Positions 23,601 to 34,299 are shown, counted from the first letter of the stretch. The stretch is 64,000 nucleotides of DNA from Strongylocentrotus droebachiensis (GCA_035222895.1 JAVYIG010000609.1:62001-126000), one strand, 5' to 3'. Notes: generated from the letters alone by a model not told the origin. Numbers and translations are program-made.

Positions 23601-24020
23601 TGGGGGCTGTGCCCCCGCAAGCCCCCCTCCCCGGTTCCTAAGCCTATGTCTGCGATCACGACTGAATCACCATGGTATCACCGATCTCTAGCTAGCTCTA
23701 GCTCTAGCTATAGAAATAAAGATCGGTGTGTGATCCTATGGCATGCAACGATGGGTATGATTGGTCAACATTAAACTAACGGTAGTGTGTTTTACTTACG
23801 GTACTAAATTAGATAGACAATTGCGTAAATGAAAACTAAAGAGCTTACGTAGGTAAAATAAGCTCTAAAATGAGTATACGTAAGCTTTTCATAATTTGAC
23901 TACCGTAACTGCTTAGTAACGCAAGCACTACTCTGTAAAATCATTGGATACTAAGTGTACGTAAGTGTTTCCTTATGATTACGTTACTAGTTAAGTTTAT
24001 GGCGGTGATGGCCTTCCATA

Positions 24021-25360
24021 TGTCTTGAGCCTACATACAGGACCAAGTGCGAGAGACATTGAAATGATTTGTCCCGCGAATGAAGGTACTGGTCGTGCTG
24101 ACTGTGTCAAAGAAAAAATCGCTTCGATGCTGAGCAGCAATTTGTTGATTTTAGATTGTGGTACAAAAAATTGCTCTGTTATTGAATCTAGAACGAGACC
24201 TAGATATTGGATTTGATTGGTGGGTTCCCATTTGCATTTTGTCTTGCTGGGGACAAACCCGCTGCGGGTAAGGGTGTCGCGCACTAAGGTCATGCTCGAT
24301 AGTGCCGAACTGAGGCTGGGGGAAATGACGAGACCGTCGTCGATATAAACGAAGGAAATAATGCCGCGGGCGCGCCAGTAATAGACTAATGGTCTAGTTA
24401 GTTTGGTAAACAAGTAACGTGCGCTGTCACTATGAACATGACTGACAAAGAAAGCGGACAAAATATACAGTTCCTCAGGTAGACAAAGGAACATCCCTTC
24501 ACTGCTATTATGTAAAAATGTTTAGAACAGGTGTCACATGCATATTCACTTTTTACATAATAGCAGTGAAGGGATGTTCCTTTGTCTACCCGAGGAACTG
24601 TATATTTTGTCCGCTTTCTTTGTCAGTCATATTCATAGTGTGTTGAGGCCAAAAGGTAGAACCGTGAACATGTAATATCTAACGATTGAATCATTATGAA
24701 CCCAGGAGAAGCCTAAGTATTGCTGGCGTGGGGGAAGATATCGACGTGATGATATCCGGATTCTAGGTCGAAAGAGAAATAAAATTGGTTTGGACCGAGT
24801 ACTTGCGAAATGTGGGGTAAATCTTCGTACTTGAATTTAAACTTCTTAACATATTTATTTGGGTGGCGTAGGTCCAGAACCAATCGTAACTTTTTGCCTT
24901 CAGCGACTGTTAATGGATTGCAGCATGTGGGACGTGATTTTAGTTCGACGACGCATTGTCTTTTCAACAAATCGGCAATGGCCGTCTCAACAAACTCAGG
25001 ATGATTCGAACTTGATCTGTTATTCTTTGCATAAAACTGAGGGGGAAATATGTCAAAAGGTAACTTATAGCCTTCATTGATAATATCAAGAATAAATGGT
25101 GTGGCTTTAAGCTCAGACTTCCAAAAATTATAAGATCGTTTAAGTCTACCTTTGACTCCTGGTGGTAGCTTCACTCTAAAGGGTTCCTTGGGTGACGCCT
25201 GGGGGCCCTGGTTGCTGGCGTATTGGCTGTCGACTGGCTCTGATGGCTGGGCAACTGGTACGGACGTGACCGGCGATGCCGCACTGGAAGCAGACACGGT
25301 TATCGTAGCGGCGCTGGAAGTTTGGTATGAAGGTGGCCGGGAAGCGGCGAAAAGAACCAA
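24021..25360 (-). pseudogene. Reverse transcriptase part of the DIRS fossil
   Basis: The minus strand encodes a reverse transcriptase of the DIRS/Ngaro type: the N-terminal palm (LRLVLDLRHPNKYV, FSFDLESGYHHVDI) and, beyond a MITE insertion, the catalytic box region FVYIDDGLVISP and YLGLVLDS. It is disrupted and cannot act as it stands. Confidence 0.85.
24428..24640. mobile_element. Palindromic MITE, CACTATGAACATGAC ends, copy 1
   Basis: A nearly perfect 213-bp palindrome. Arms run from CACTATGAACATGAC through GACAAAATATACAG and AACATCCCTTCACTGC. It is flanked by a 3-bp duplication TGT. It sits in the reverse transcriptase part of the DIRS fossil. A second copy is at 53594-53860. Confidence 0.85.
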
Positions 25361-25599
25361 GAGGGCGTTGAGCAGGGCGAGGGTATGGGCGGGATCTTCC
25401 CCGGGTCGACTTCTTGGCCGCGGATTCCGCCCTTTTTGCAGAAGCGGCTTTCTCCGCCTAGACGAAGAAAGGTGGTTATGAATTAATAAATACGCTCGGA
25501 TATTGATTATTACAGGGTGATAATGTTACAAAACTGCTTTCCGCATAATATACAATCGGTTATAATAAAATTATATCACCGTTATTTCTAATCGTTCAT

Positions 25600-26068
25600 T
25601 CATTTCATTGTGAACAAATTATGTGAGTTCGAGGACAATTTAATGGAAAAATTACATATTACCTTTCGAAGACGCTTCTCATCGCCGGAGTCGTCGGCAA
25701 GTTCATCGGCGACATATTCGTTTACGGTTGACCATCCGAGTGGCGACCGATCGGCGATTCTTATCAGCTTTTGCCTGTTCTTGAGTTCTCGGAGTGCTTC
25801 CTTCAGGGTTAGCGCTGTCGCGTCAAAATCCCCCTGCTCGTTTAGGGCGATGCCTCTCTCAATCAATTTTTCGACCTTTTTAGAGTGTTCAAACTGTTGT
25901 TTGTTCCCTTCGCTCTTGAATGTCACCGTTGGGATGTTTCAAAATCCCCCTGTTGAACCGTCGATGTGCAGGTGTCGACCCGGCGCTGTAAGGCGTGGAT
26001 GGCCGACAGGATTTCTTCGTTCGAGGCGGCGGGAATTTCGTCCATATCGTTATGGGTGTGGCAGTTAG
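25600..26068 (-). pseudogene. Gag-like N-terminal region of the DIRS fossil
   Basis: The minus strand reads FKSEGNKQQFEH, then KEALRELKNRQKLIRIADRS, then GWSTVNEYVADELADDSGDE. This is a segment characteristic of the gag-like first ORF of DIRS/Ngaro elements. It sits between terminal repeat A and the reverse transcriptase. Confidence 0.75.
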
Positions 26069-26103
26069 CTTGAAGTACTTGTTAGGCCTATAAGAACCGA
26101 GAG

Positions 26104-26230
26104 AGAGCTCTGACTGCATAACCGAGAATGAGCGTGTAAGCTCGAATCTCGAATAACGAGAATGCATATAACAAAAGATTACGTAATGCAGCTGTTCGCG
26201 GAGGTATGCGTTCGATAACGAACATAAATT
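26104..26230 (-). repeat. DIRS terminal repeat A, 5' copy
   Basis: 127 bp, nearly identical to 12636-12762 (one difference noticed), from AGAGCTCTGACTGC to GAACATAAATT. It is the outer end of the element. CAP copy 2 exon 1 starts about 100 bp beyond it in the opposite direction. Confidence 0.85.
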
Positions 26231-26332
26231 ACACATATCATCACGTCAAGCACTGTTCTTGAGTCATTTCATTCGAGAGAAGGTGTCGAACAAGCACACA
26301 CACACACACCCGCGCTCACTCATCATCTCAAG

Positions 26333-26557
26333 ATGATTCGTGTATCATGTCTCCTGCTTCTAGCCGTAGTCTCTCTGGGCCTAGCCCGGGAACCGAAGGG
26401 CATACTGGCTGGGATATTGTCTGCATCGCTCGAGGGTCGTCATAAGAGAGATGTGTCCGTGCAAGGACTGACAGAGGAAGAGAAAGTAAAAGTCCTGACC
26501 CGACACAACAAGCATCGTGGTAATGTGTCCCCCTCTGCCTCTAACATGGTTGAACTT
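26333..26557 (+). CDS. CAP-domain protein copy 2, exon 1
   Basis: This is the first coding exon of a second secreted CAP protein: 75 codons ending at a CTT/GTAAGT donor, exactly as in copy 1. It encodes a signal peptide (MIRVSCLLLLAVVSLGLA), a pro-segment ending RHKR before DVSVQGLT, and the CAP start HNKHRGNVSPSASNM. About 80% of residues match copy 1. The 5' untranslated sequence (GAGAGAAGGTGTCG, a CA run, CTCAAG before the ATG) also matches copy 1, supporting the start. The second CAP exon was not found in the next 7 kb, so the locus may be a pseudogene, or that exon is too changed to see. Repeat A of the DIRS element ends about 100 bp upstream. Confidence 0.85.
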
Positions 26558-26684
26558 GTAAGTATGTTCTTTAGACTTGCAGTTTACCTGTTAATAGCCA
26601 TTTTTTTCTTATTTGTTGTTCTAACTGATGACTTAATTTCTTTAGTTTTGATGAATCAGGTTATAGTAATTTTGTCCCTATTTT

Positions 26685-26960
26685 CACGAAGTGACGGATG
26701 AGCGCGCAATTAAAAGAAAGTTAGTTTTGAATAAATCGCTTCCAAACTTTCAAACCATAATCTCAACCTCTTTAATGTATCAAGGGCAAATAAATGTTAT
26801 ATTCTGGGATAGAGCATATCTCAATGTTTAGTTCTATGTTTAATTATATCCATAATTTCTTTTATTTTGGGGGGAAATGAGCTGTAAACATAACCGTCAC
26901 TTCGTGAAAACACGAAATTCAAGGACGCGATGTAATTTTGTTTTCACGAAGTGACGGCTC
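26685..26960. repeat. Small MITE-like unit, TTTTCACGAAGTGACGG ends
   Basis: TTTTCACGAAGTGACGG at 26685 has an inverted copy near 26903-26921, and a third, direct copy near 26940. It lies just inside the first intron of CAP copy 2. No coding content. Confidence 0.6.
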
Positions 26961-27054
26961 GTAGCCGTGAGCGTATAAGACATATGGGATTTTCATTGTG
27001 TGAAACAATTTCATGATACTCAACAAAGGCAGTAGCGTAGTATATCACATGTAA

Positions 27055-27165
27055 AAGTAGGCCTAGTAGTAGAGGTATCATTCTGCTCCTTATCATCCTG
27101 ATTATCTTTTAAAGGAATGACAATTGACAATTAAGCTTACCATTGTATGCATCTGGCTCGAATTT
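27055..27165 (+). repeat. Intronic duplicated segment, copy 1a
   Basis: Resembles 29015-29150 (share GTATCATTCTG, CCTGATTATCTTTT-like and GACAATTGACAATT). With the pair 28263-28440 and 29146-29300 it shows a partly duplicated repeat within the CAP copy 2 intron. Confidence 0.65.
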
Positions 27166-27556
27166 TGCTTAGGTATTTGGTACTGGATGATTTAAATGGT
27201 AAAAATGTACTTGTGTCCTATTCATTCTAGTCTTATTCATTTGCCATTATGTTTTATGCATTCAAGTTCAATGTTTCTGACTAATTTCAAGACAATATCT
27301 TTTTTTTTCGATCATAGTTTTATGTAGCTTGATATCTCATGGTAATTTTGAGAGAAAAGCAATCGAAGCAACGATTTCTGAATTGTAGCAAGAATCGCGT
27401 TTGCCTTTGCTGCTCTTCAATAATACTTGACAAGCAGTATTAATTATTTTTTCAAGAGCTCATGATAAATGTGCTTAACAGTTGATTACCCTTGGTTGAT
27501 TCTTTTGTTCGGATTATCTGGCGGGGGGAGATAGAAGTGAACGGTCTCACGCTTAA

Positions 27557-28187
27557 AGGCCCGGTCACACAGCCTTTCGCGTCTGTATCGCGGGTAAAAT
27601 TTCGCGATTTTTTTTTGCCCGCGGTTGCCCGTGGTGGAAAATGTGCAAAATTGGCTTACCCGCGGTTTACCCGTGGTATGCCCGCGGAACAGACGCCGGC
27701 GACTGTTCCGCGTCCTTATCGCGGGTGAAGCGCGGCGGTACCGCGGCCTACCACGCTTACACGCGGTACACACGCTAATGCACGTGATAACAACGCGGTA
27801 CAGACGCGGAACAAACGTGCTATGACCGTGCTCCACCCGCGATTACCCGCTAAAATTTCGCGTCCAATTCCGCGTGTAACCACGTCTTAACCGCGGCCGT
27901 AGCACGTCCTAGCACGTTCGTTCCGCGTCTGTACCGCGTCTTTACCGCGTGTGTACCACGTGTACCACGTGTACCGCCCGCGATTACCCGCGGTCTAAAT
28001 TTTTGGGCAACCCAAAACTTTTTCGCGCGGCCAACCGCGTGTGAATTTCTTACCGCGTGTAACGACGGGTAAAGTACGGCTATCTTTATCGCGACCTCAA
28101 AGCGTCCAACAGCGTCTGCTTCACGGGCAGAAATTTTTGGTCGTGATTCGGCCGCGATTCGCCCGTGGAGGGCTGTGTGACCGGGCT
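27557..28187. mobile_element. piggyBac-like MITE with TTAA target duplication
   Basis: The ends AGGCCCGGTCACACAGCC and GGCTGTGTGACCGGGCT are inverted. The flanks are TTAA on both sides (27553-27556, 28188-28191), the hallmark of piggyBac/Kolobok-type insertion. The interior is a GC-rich patchwork of CCGCG, CGCGT and CCACGTG words without a real ORF. It lies within the CAP copy 2 intron. Confidence 0.8.
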
Positions 28188-28262
28188 TTAAACGACGTTG
28201 TATTATTATACTTATTTGTTCATCGTCTCCATGATGCTCTTTGAATAAAAAAACAGCTTTTA

Positions 28263-28440
28263 TTGTTAGGCTTCCTGAAAGAAATTCAATTGTTGTTAAG
28301 AAATTTTTGGTTGCACTCTGTAGATTATGATGATGTGTTTGATCTTGATTTCAATAACAAGATCAAACACATGATGAAAATCTACTGGGTGCATGCCAAT
28401 AAGTTCTTTACAACAATACACAAAAATGAGGTGCTATTCG
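28263..28440 (+). repeat. Intronic duplicated segment, copy 1b
   Basis: Direct relative of 29146-29300. Both read GAAATTTTTGGTTGCACTCT, then GTAGATTATGATGATGTG, then AAAATCTACTGGGTGC. A frame is open in both (NFWLHSVDYDD, KIYWV), but stops, unequal length and lack of any family likeness argue against a gene. Confidence 0.65.
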
Positions 28441-28719
28441 GTGTGGCGTACACATGGCAATCACATGGTAGATAACAATATGATCATCAGTACTGGGTCT
28501 AATAAATAAAAGAGAACTTAATTTAAACCCGGGCCATAGGCTACCCCTCTCTCTCTCTCTCTCTCTCTCTTCCTCTTTATCGCCTTACTTTTCCCTCTCT
28601 TACCTCCCTTTGCATGTGTATGCCTCGATAATACAGAAAATAAAAAATACGATTCTTCCTCTTCCCCCTCCTTCTTCCTAGTCCATGTAGTGGGAGTAGT
28701 ATTAGCAACAGTAAGACAT

Positions 28720-28985
28720 TAATAATGACAACAATTATTATTATAACTATTATTATGGTTGGTGGTGTTACTAATGCTATTTTTGTCATTATTATCATTG
28801 TTATTGTAATAATTATCCTTATCATGATTCTTATCGTTAATATTATTATAATTGTCATGATTATTATCTTTATTATTGTTATCATTATGATGAATATGAA
28901 CATGATGATTATGATGACGATTAATATAGGTAGTATTATGATAATTGTTATCATATCATTATTATCATCTGTATTATCAGCATAA
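28720..28985 (+). repeat. ATT/ATC trinucleotide-rich microsatellite
   Basis: Degenerate ATTATT/ATC/GTT repeats. Ile- and Met-rich frames on both strands come from the repeat. Confidence 0.85.
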
Positions 28986-29309
28986 TCTATAAAATGGCAG
29001 TATATAGTACATGTAGAAGTAGGCTTAGTAGTATAGGTATCATTCTGATCCTTATTATCCTAATTATCTTTTGCCATACGTCTAGACGATAAACTCATGA
29101 CAATTGACAATTGTCATGAATCATTGTCTTTACACTCACCATTAAATGCAATTGTTGTTCAGAAATTTTTGGTTGCACTCTGTAGATTATGATGATGTGT
29201 GTGATCTTGTTTTCGATAAGATGATCAAACACATAAAGAAAATCTACTGGGTGCGTGCCAATAAGTTCTTTACAACAATAAACAAAAAAGAGGTAAACAT
29301 AAATTTAAA

Positions 29310-30895
29310 ATATCAAATAATTCATACCAAACATATCATCATCAATTATCACCAATACTGTATTGCATTTTGAAACGTACATTTAGGGTTTTGTGGAAAA
29401 GACTTATCAGGTATACATCCACGGAATACGAAGGTTATTTCAAACATTATACAGTACTTGTAAAATATGCTAAAATGTCTTTATCTTTTACATCGTCATC
29501 CTCATCATCTGCATAGATTGTTTACCTGAAGACAAAAGAGGTATTCAAAACAGTACTGTGTGGTATAGTCTCTTTCTTGCACGCCATGGTTATCATGTTC
29601 TAGCTGAAAGGTTATATGTTGATCGTAACGAAACAAGGCAGTTCTTGCAAAAAAAAGATGGTGGAGTTTTTCATTGGGAAATATGACTAATATAATCATC
29701 AACGTTACTTTTTTGTTCATTACTGTTTTTCATAAATGTTTTGTGAGTATAGAGTATCAGAAGCAAGTCAGTTTACACAATCTCTTTGTAGGTTATATCA
29801 ATAAAATTTAGAATAGTCTCAAACACTAAAACGTTTACCAATGCTAAAAGGTTATCTTCACCCAGGTGAACACGTAATCTTTGACTAAACAATTATCAGC
29901 TGAACAATGCATGCTAAACATGGAAATATCATTTTGACTAAACAATTTCATTTCTCATCATACAGATAAATTAAAAACAGCAACATTATATGGTATGATT
30001 ATAGGATACTTTGATTGAAGTACCAAATACACTTATGATGAGAATAACTAGAGAAGTAAAAAATAAAACCATTAAATGTGAACTAGTAACATTGTGTTTG
30101 ACAGAAAAACAAATTGTGGAAATGTAAGTTATATTCATGTTCCCAATAAAGGCATCAAACCCTGTAAATAGAAACATTTAAAAGAAATAAACAAATTTTT
30201 CAATACAAAGATACGATATGAGAATTCATGGAACTGAAATCCAAAACTCTAATATGCATAACTGATTTCTAAAAATGAGGTAGGTATACCTGATAAATAG
30301 CTGTTCTGAGCTAAACATTTGAATATCAAAGATTTGTGTTTGCAGGAGTTCATTACAATACTGTAACAGAAAACTGACACAGGTACGACCATTCAGTTAA
30401 TTGTTTCAGAAATCATGGACAATGTTACCAGTTCACTTATCAATTCATTGATTTTATAATCAATCCATTTCATTGCGATTACTCAATTCTACACACAATT
30501 AAAATTATGAGTGGAGTTTTTCTATATAATATACTAAACAATAAACAATAAATCGAAGCCATCGAAGCCATCTGAACTACTTTGATGTCACCATGCCAAG
30601 TCACATCTGCAGCTCTGACTGTATTCAGTGAATTGCTTCAACAATTCCATTCCGCTCCCACTTTGAGGTCACCATGCCAAGTCACATCTACAGCTCTGTG
30701 TTCAGTGAATTATCAAGGATCCATCCAACCAGCATGTCGGTCCCTGTATCCAATCTAATTTTGTAGAATAAAATAAATAATTACAGTACAAGTTATTTTC
30801 CTTCTTTTTTTGCAAGCATAGGTAAAGAAATACATTTGATATTATCTTTTGTACATCAAATTAATCACTAAGCATAACTGACCCCAAACAGACGT
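29310..30895 (+). other. Intronic stretch, CAP copy 2
   Basis: No exon was recognised. 30560-30720 holds a short tandem duplication of about 75 bp containing CACCATGCCAAGTCACATCT. The rest is AT-rich. Confidence 0.55.
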
Positions 30896-30998
30896 TTTCA
30901 ATTGGCCCTACCAAACAACTACCACCCCAATGCACATATGCAGTGAGTCACTGCATATGTGCATTGGGGTGGTAGTTGTTTGGTAGGGGCAATTGAAA
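30896..30998. repeat. 103-bp near-perfect palindrome
   Basis: Arms of about 51 bp centred at 30947, with one mismatch noticed: CCTACCAAACAACTACCACC and CAATGCACATATGCAGTGA, followed directly by their inverse. No loop to speak of. Either a young MITE or a cruciform-forming site. Confidence 0.9.
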
Positions 30999-30999
30999 G

Positions 31000-32040
31000 A
31001 CTTGACTCTATACACTCTATTTACAACAAATATTCCAATTTTGGTTTTAGCTGAAAAAATAATATACCATTGGTCATGTACTTGTATAGCCTTCGGCAAA
31101 ATTAGAAACACGTTCCTGTCCAGCTTTGTACTATGTCTGCTAAGTGCATTACATATTCCATATCTATATTTCCCTGTTAATATTTAATTGCTTATGTAGC
31201 CATCATAATAGCAGTGTATTTCAAAGATTTTTATCAATCGCAAGTTCGGTAGTGAGCGCAAATCAATGGGTGGCATTATACAGACCGGTCATGATTTATC
31301 ATAACTCTCAATATGCTGCTAATGTGTGATTTTCTTTCACAGACCATGAAAACTATTCTCATCTGGATTTGTATCTGGCTTGCGGCATTGAAAAGTAGAT
31401 GTACCAGTTCTAGTGCTTCCTTTATAAAAGCACAAATTGTATCTACTGCATCTGAAACTAAGTGAAAGAAAAAAAAATCATCATAATCATTACCACTGAA
31501 GTGTAGGTTATTCCTGTAGATTCTCCTGTGCAATGTTGTGACATGTACATCATCTGGTATGGTGCTTGCTTAGAAAATTCTTTAAAACACGGAGTGGAGT
31601 TGGGCAACATTTGCTGGTATCAGGAACACTTGTTAAAAATAATTATTTTATAGGGTGAGGGACCAAGGATACTAAAGTGCTGCCCTTAGAACACACCGTG
31701 AGTACAGACAATGTAAGAAAATAAGCTAAAATAATGTGTGTGCACTGTTCCCCAAGCGGTAGACTACTCATGAGATTACTTCAGTCTCCAAACAAAAGTA
31801 TCCCATTTCCGGATGGTGCCATTCAGGGTAGGACCGTAGACTATTTGATTTTCATTTTTTAAATAACTGTTCATTCATGTCCCTTTTTGCTTGAAAGGCA
31901 ACTTATTCCCTATCAGTTAAACAGGAGGGTCTATATATCCCATGCCATCTCAGCCCAGCATCATTGTTCAGACATGATTTGGTCGTTTTAGTTTTGCATC
32001 ACATACTTCACTCCTTTATTCACTTACATGGAAAAGGGTA
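31000..32040 (+). other. Intronic stretch, CAP copy 2
   Basis: Nothing recognised beyond AT-rich sequence. No CAP exon, palindrome or tandem repeat was seen. Confidence 0.5.
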
Positions 32041-32320
32041 TACAGTGCGTCCCAGAAAAAACGAAACCGAGAATCATCGATATTTTATCATAACTTAGTC
32101 ACAATTAGATTCTCCTCTTTAATTTGATGCAACTCATATGATGGATATTTCACGCATTAATGATTAAAAGCAATTTGAAGAGAGGAAACCAAAAAGTCAT
32201 TTGGCGGGCGGTATCTGAATTTTAAACGGAAAATCACATTTCTAGAAACTTCAATTTCTGCCCTTTCATATGACACCTCAATTAGGACAAATGAGCCAGG
32301 AATTACAAAGTTCTGTTCGT
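32041..32320 (+). mobile_element. DNA-transposon end fragment (CAGTGCGTCCCAGAAAAAAC)
   Basis: Begins CAGTGCGTCCCAGAAAAAAC and contains CTTTCATATGACACCTCA, the word also found in both arms of the fold-back element at 864-2456. This suggests a related family. The other end was not located, and no transposase reading frame is apparent. Confidence 0.45.
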
Positions 32321-32944
32321 TTAAACTAATGCTTGCATCTCCATAATTTGATCGTTTTTACTGGCTTCTTGCCGTTGCAACGAACAGAGTTGACAAAAGA
32401 CTTAACTCCGTTTCGTCATGTACCTATTACGGATGGACATTCAACGTGATTCTTTCTTTGATCCAATGATAGTCGCCGCCTTCTGATTATGTGCATCTTA
32501 ATGAGAACATTCAGCTGTTTTAACAATAACGACTGCGTAAGCATTTTCGGTCATTGACAAAGGAGCAGTTTCCCTCTCTTGGGTTTTGTTTGGATGGTGT
32601 GCTCTGTAAGAGTGTGTCTTAAATAAAAGCATCCTTAATGGGGAGCAGCAAAGTTGAAAAGCAGACGATTTTGGTGATATGAAATGTATTATTACTGATT
32701 CGCAAACTTTCGCACACACCTATGACCTTATAAAACAATTAGAAGGCCATGATCTGTATCAGCCCTGTGCGTTGTAACTCTGGAATATTATGAGGAAATA
32801 GGGGGAAACGGGATTTTAAATCACAACCAAAAAATTCAAAAATAACCTCTATCTGGTAATATCAACATGTTTTTCAAAATAAAATACATGTACAGTACAC
32901 GGAACAACAATTTCCGATTATAAGCCAGAACTGCACATCTATTT

Positions 32945-33045
32945 GCCATGATTTAGGCTGAAACTCGGTTCATTGGATGCGGCTGGACTAGCTGTACTAG
33001 ATTTGATTATCTGGTCTGCCACTATGGGCCCGGGTATGATATAGT
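32945..33045 (+). other. Segment conserved with CAP copy 1 intron
   Basis: Plus-strand partner of 2461-2550: CATTGGATGCGGCTGGA, TATCTGGTCTGCCACTATG and a GG/GTATGA end are shared. See that entry for the possible CAP motif and the phase problem. Confidence 0.4.
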
Positions 33046-33627
33046 TGTTGCCATTACACAGTATATACATGTAATACAATTATAATTTGATCAGTTATTT
33101 TCCTCTCATTCATTTCTTTAGGCTGTTTCTCGGGGCACAGCACAGTTTTCAGTGCACATCGGACAATAGTATACAAATATAATTATACTGAGTTGAGAGC
33201 GTCTGGCTTGAACTACGGTTCCCAAGGTGACGTGACTACTACTATTTTCAAGAGGAGCGCAACCCCGAATCAAAATGGTCACCTTCACGTCACCGAGGGT
33301 ACTATAGGTTGATCAGAAACTCGAATATAAGTAGTAGATCTATGGTTACATTTTTTGTTATCCGTCATCTTAAGGTAAAGCCCAAATACACTGGTCTACT
33401 GAATTACTTATCCTTCTGGGTTGCACCCCCAGAAAAAAATACCATGCTAATCACCTTAGAGGATACCAGAGCCTCTCAGTGCATGGCATATTCGATTTCT
33501 ACCCCCTCAAAGTAATATGTTTATTTACTACTCCCTCCATATTACAATTAAATTAAGGTATACCATGGTTGTAATCAAATATAAAAACTGAAAAATTATC
33601 GAACAACTTATCATCATTTCATTTTAG

Positions 33628-34293
33628 AGGTAACTACAGAGGAGAACGACCATACGAAGAAGGGACGTCTTGTAGCCGCTGCCCAAACGGCTACCTTGGC
33701 GGATGTTCTGACAACTTGTGCAAAAGTAAGTTGCAGATTTTGATATTATTTTGATTCTTTTTGTTAATTAAAGATTTTCTGATGTCATTTCTTCTTTAGT
33801 TATATACTTTCTTTCATAGCCAGTATGACCCCAGCCCCACCCCACCCCCACACACTCCTTTCCAAATTGTTTTGGAAGGACGTTAAGTAAACAGAAAATT
33901 GATTAATGACAATTCAAGGGGAACAACATTTCTCGAAAGTTCGAAGTTCATACACTTACTTTAATTTTTATCAAGACGTTGATGGTCCAATTCACAACCG
34001 TCACCAACATCCTTTTGCAAGACATTAATCTACATTTGTCATACTTTACCAAGGCGTTACTATCGGGTATCTGATAAGGTAGAGCGCTACACAGTTTAGC
34101 CGCTGGGCTATGATTGGATTATCACTGTAGGCTATGTGATATAGGAGCACTGAGGGGGGGGGGGCATAAAAGCGATACAAGTACATGTAGCCACCTACTT
34201 TTGTTCTTGTTTTAAACGTTTTCGTTATTTTCTTTCTTTCTTTCGTTAATTTGATTTGTTTATCTGATACCGTTTCTTTTTCCAGTGAGCTAA
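33628..34293 (+). CDS. CAP-domain protein copy 2, terminal exons
   Basis: Exon 33628-33725 (98 nt, acceptor TTTTAG, donor A/GTAAGT) encodes GNYRGERPYEEG, then CSRCPNGYLGGCSDNLC, the Cys-rich hinge that follows the CAP domain. The last exon (34286-34293, acceptor TTCCAG) completes a Met codon, then Ser and stop. Lengths and phases equal those of copy 1 (620-523 and 312-305), and the 3' untranslated sequence (GCCGCCCTCTCA..GATCACCC) matches copy 1 too. It presumably belongs with exon 1 at 26333-26557, but the middle exons are not visible. Confidence 0.82.
33960..34100 (+). repeat. Degenerate SINE fragment
   Basis: Resembles the middle of the SINE at 35215 onward: GCAAGACATTAATCTACATT, TTGTCATACTTTACC and GGTAGAGCGC. 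It lies in the last intron of CAP copy 2. The tRNA-like head is missing or decayed. Confidence 0.6.
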
Positions 34294-34299
34294 GCTGTT

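Larger units (their letters stand above)
20853..23648. mobile_element. Inverted-repeat element with CATAGGCTTAGGAA termini
   Basis: The ends are a perfect 14-bp inverted pair, CATAGGCTTAGGAA and TTCCTAAGCCTATG. They are flanked by a possible 5-bp duplication TCTGC (20848-20852, 23649-23653). Long G-runs follow each end. It holds a nested hAT-type element (21390-22164) and a 46-bp tandem array (23075-23600). Boundaries rest on the termini alone. Confidence 0.5.
14468..24020. mobile_element. 9.55-kb inverted-repeat element with 6-bp target duplication, inserted in the DIRS
   Basis: The ends are 23-bp inverted repeats starting TATGGAACGCCATC (left) and TATGGAAGGCCATC (read inward from the right), with two differences. 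The flanks are a perfect 6-bp duplication TGTCTT (14462-14467, 24021-24026) of DIRS coding sequence. A subterminal word TAGTGCTTGCGTTA occurs in both ends in inverted orientation. Removing younger insertions leaves roughly 4 kb with no recognisable transposase. A 6-bp duplication fits few DNA-transposon groups (IS3EU, Dada, Polinton-like); the ends matched none with certainty. Confidence 0.75.
10455..26230 (-). mobile_element. DIRS-type (tyrosine-recombinase) retroelement, broken fossil
   Basis: In minus-strand order the parts are: a gag-like region (about 26070-25600), reverse transcriptase (about 25360-24021), RNase H (about 14460-13499) and a tyrosine recombinase (about 12198-11151). This is the set expected of YR retroelements of the DIRS/Ngaro kind. 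A 127-bp repeat A occurs at 26104-26230 and 12636-12762. A repeat C occurs at 12767-12893 and 10455-10580. The order A, coding, C, A, recombinase, C recalls split direct repeats, with the recombinase oddly between the last A and C. A 9.55-kb element, a 213-bp MITE and a truncated LINE have inserted into it. It is broken, with five or more disruptions in all. The near-identical A repeats suggest modest age. Confidence 0.85.

Noticed and set aside
25152-25481. 109-codon plus-strand ORF
   Set aside because: Antisense shadow of the DIRS region between the gag-like and reverse transcriptase parts.
28263-28475. Possible small gene (70 codons) and its copy at 29146-29373
   Set aside because: Both are parts of a duplicated intronic repeat, with different ends and no splice or family evidence.
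28577-28985. Long Ile/Met-rich ORFs on both strands
   Set aside because: Translation of an ATT/ATC microsatellite.
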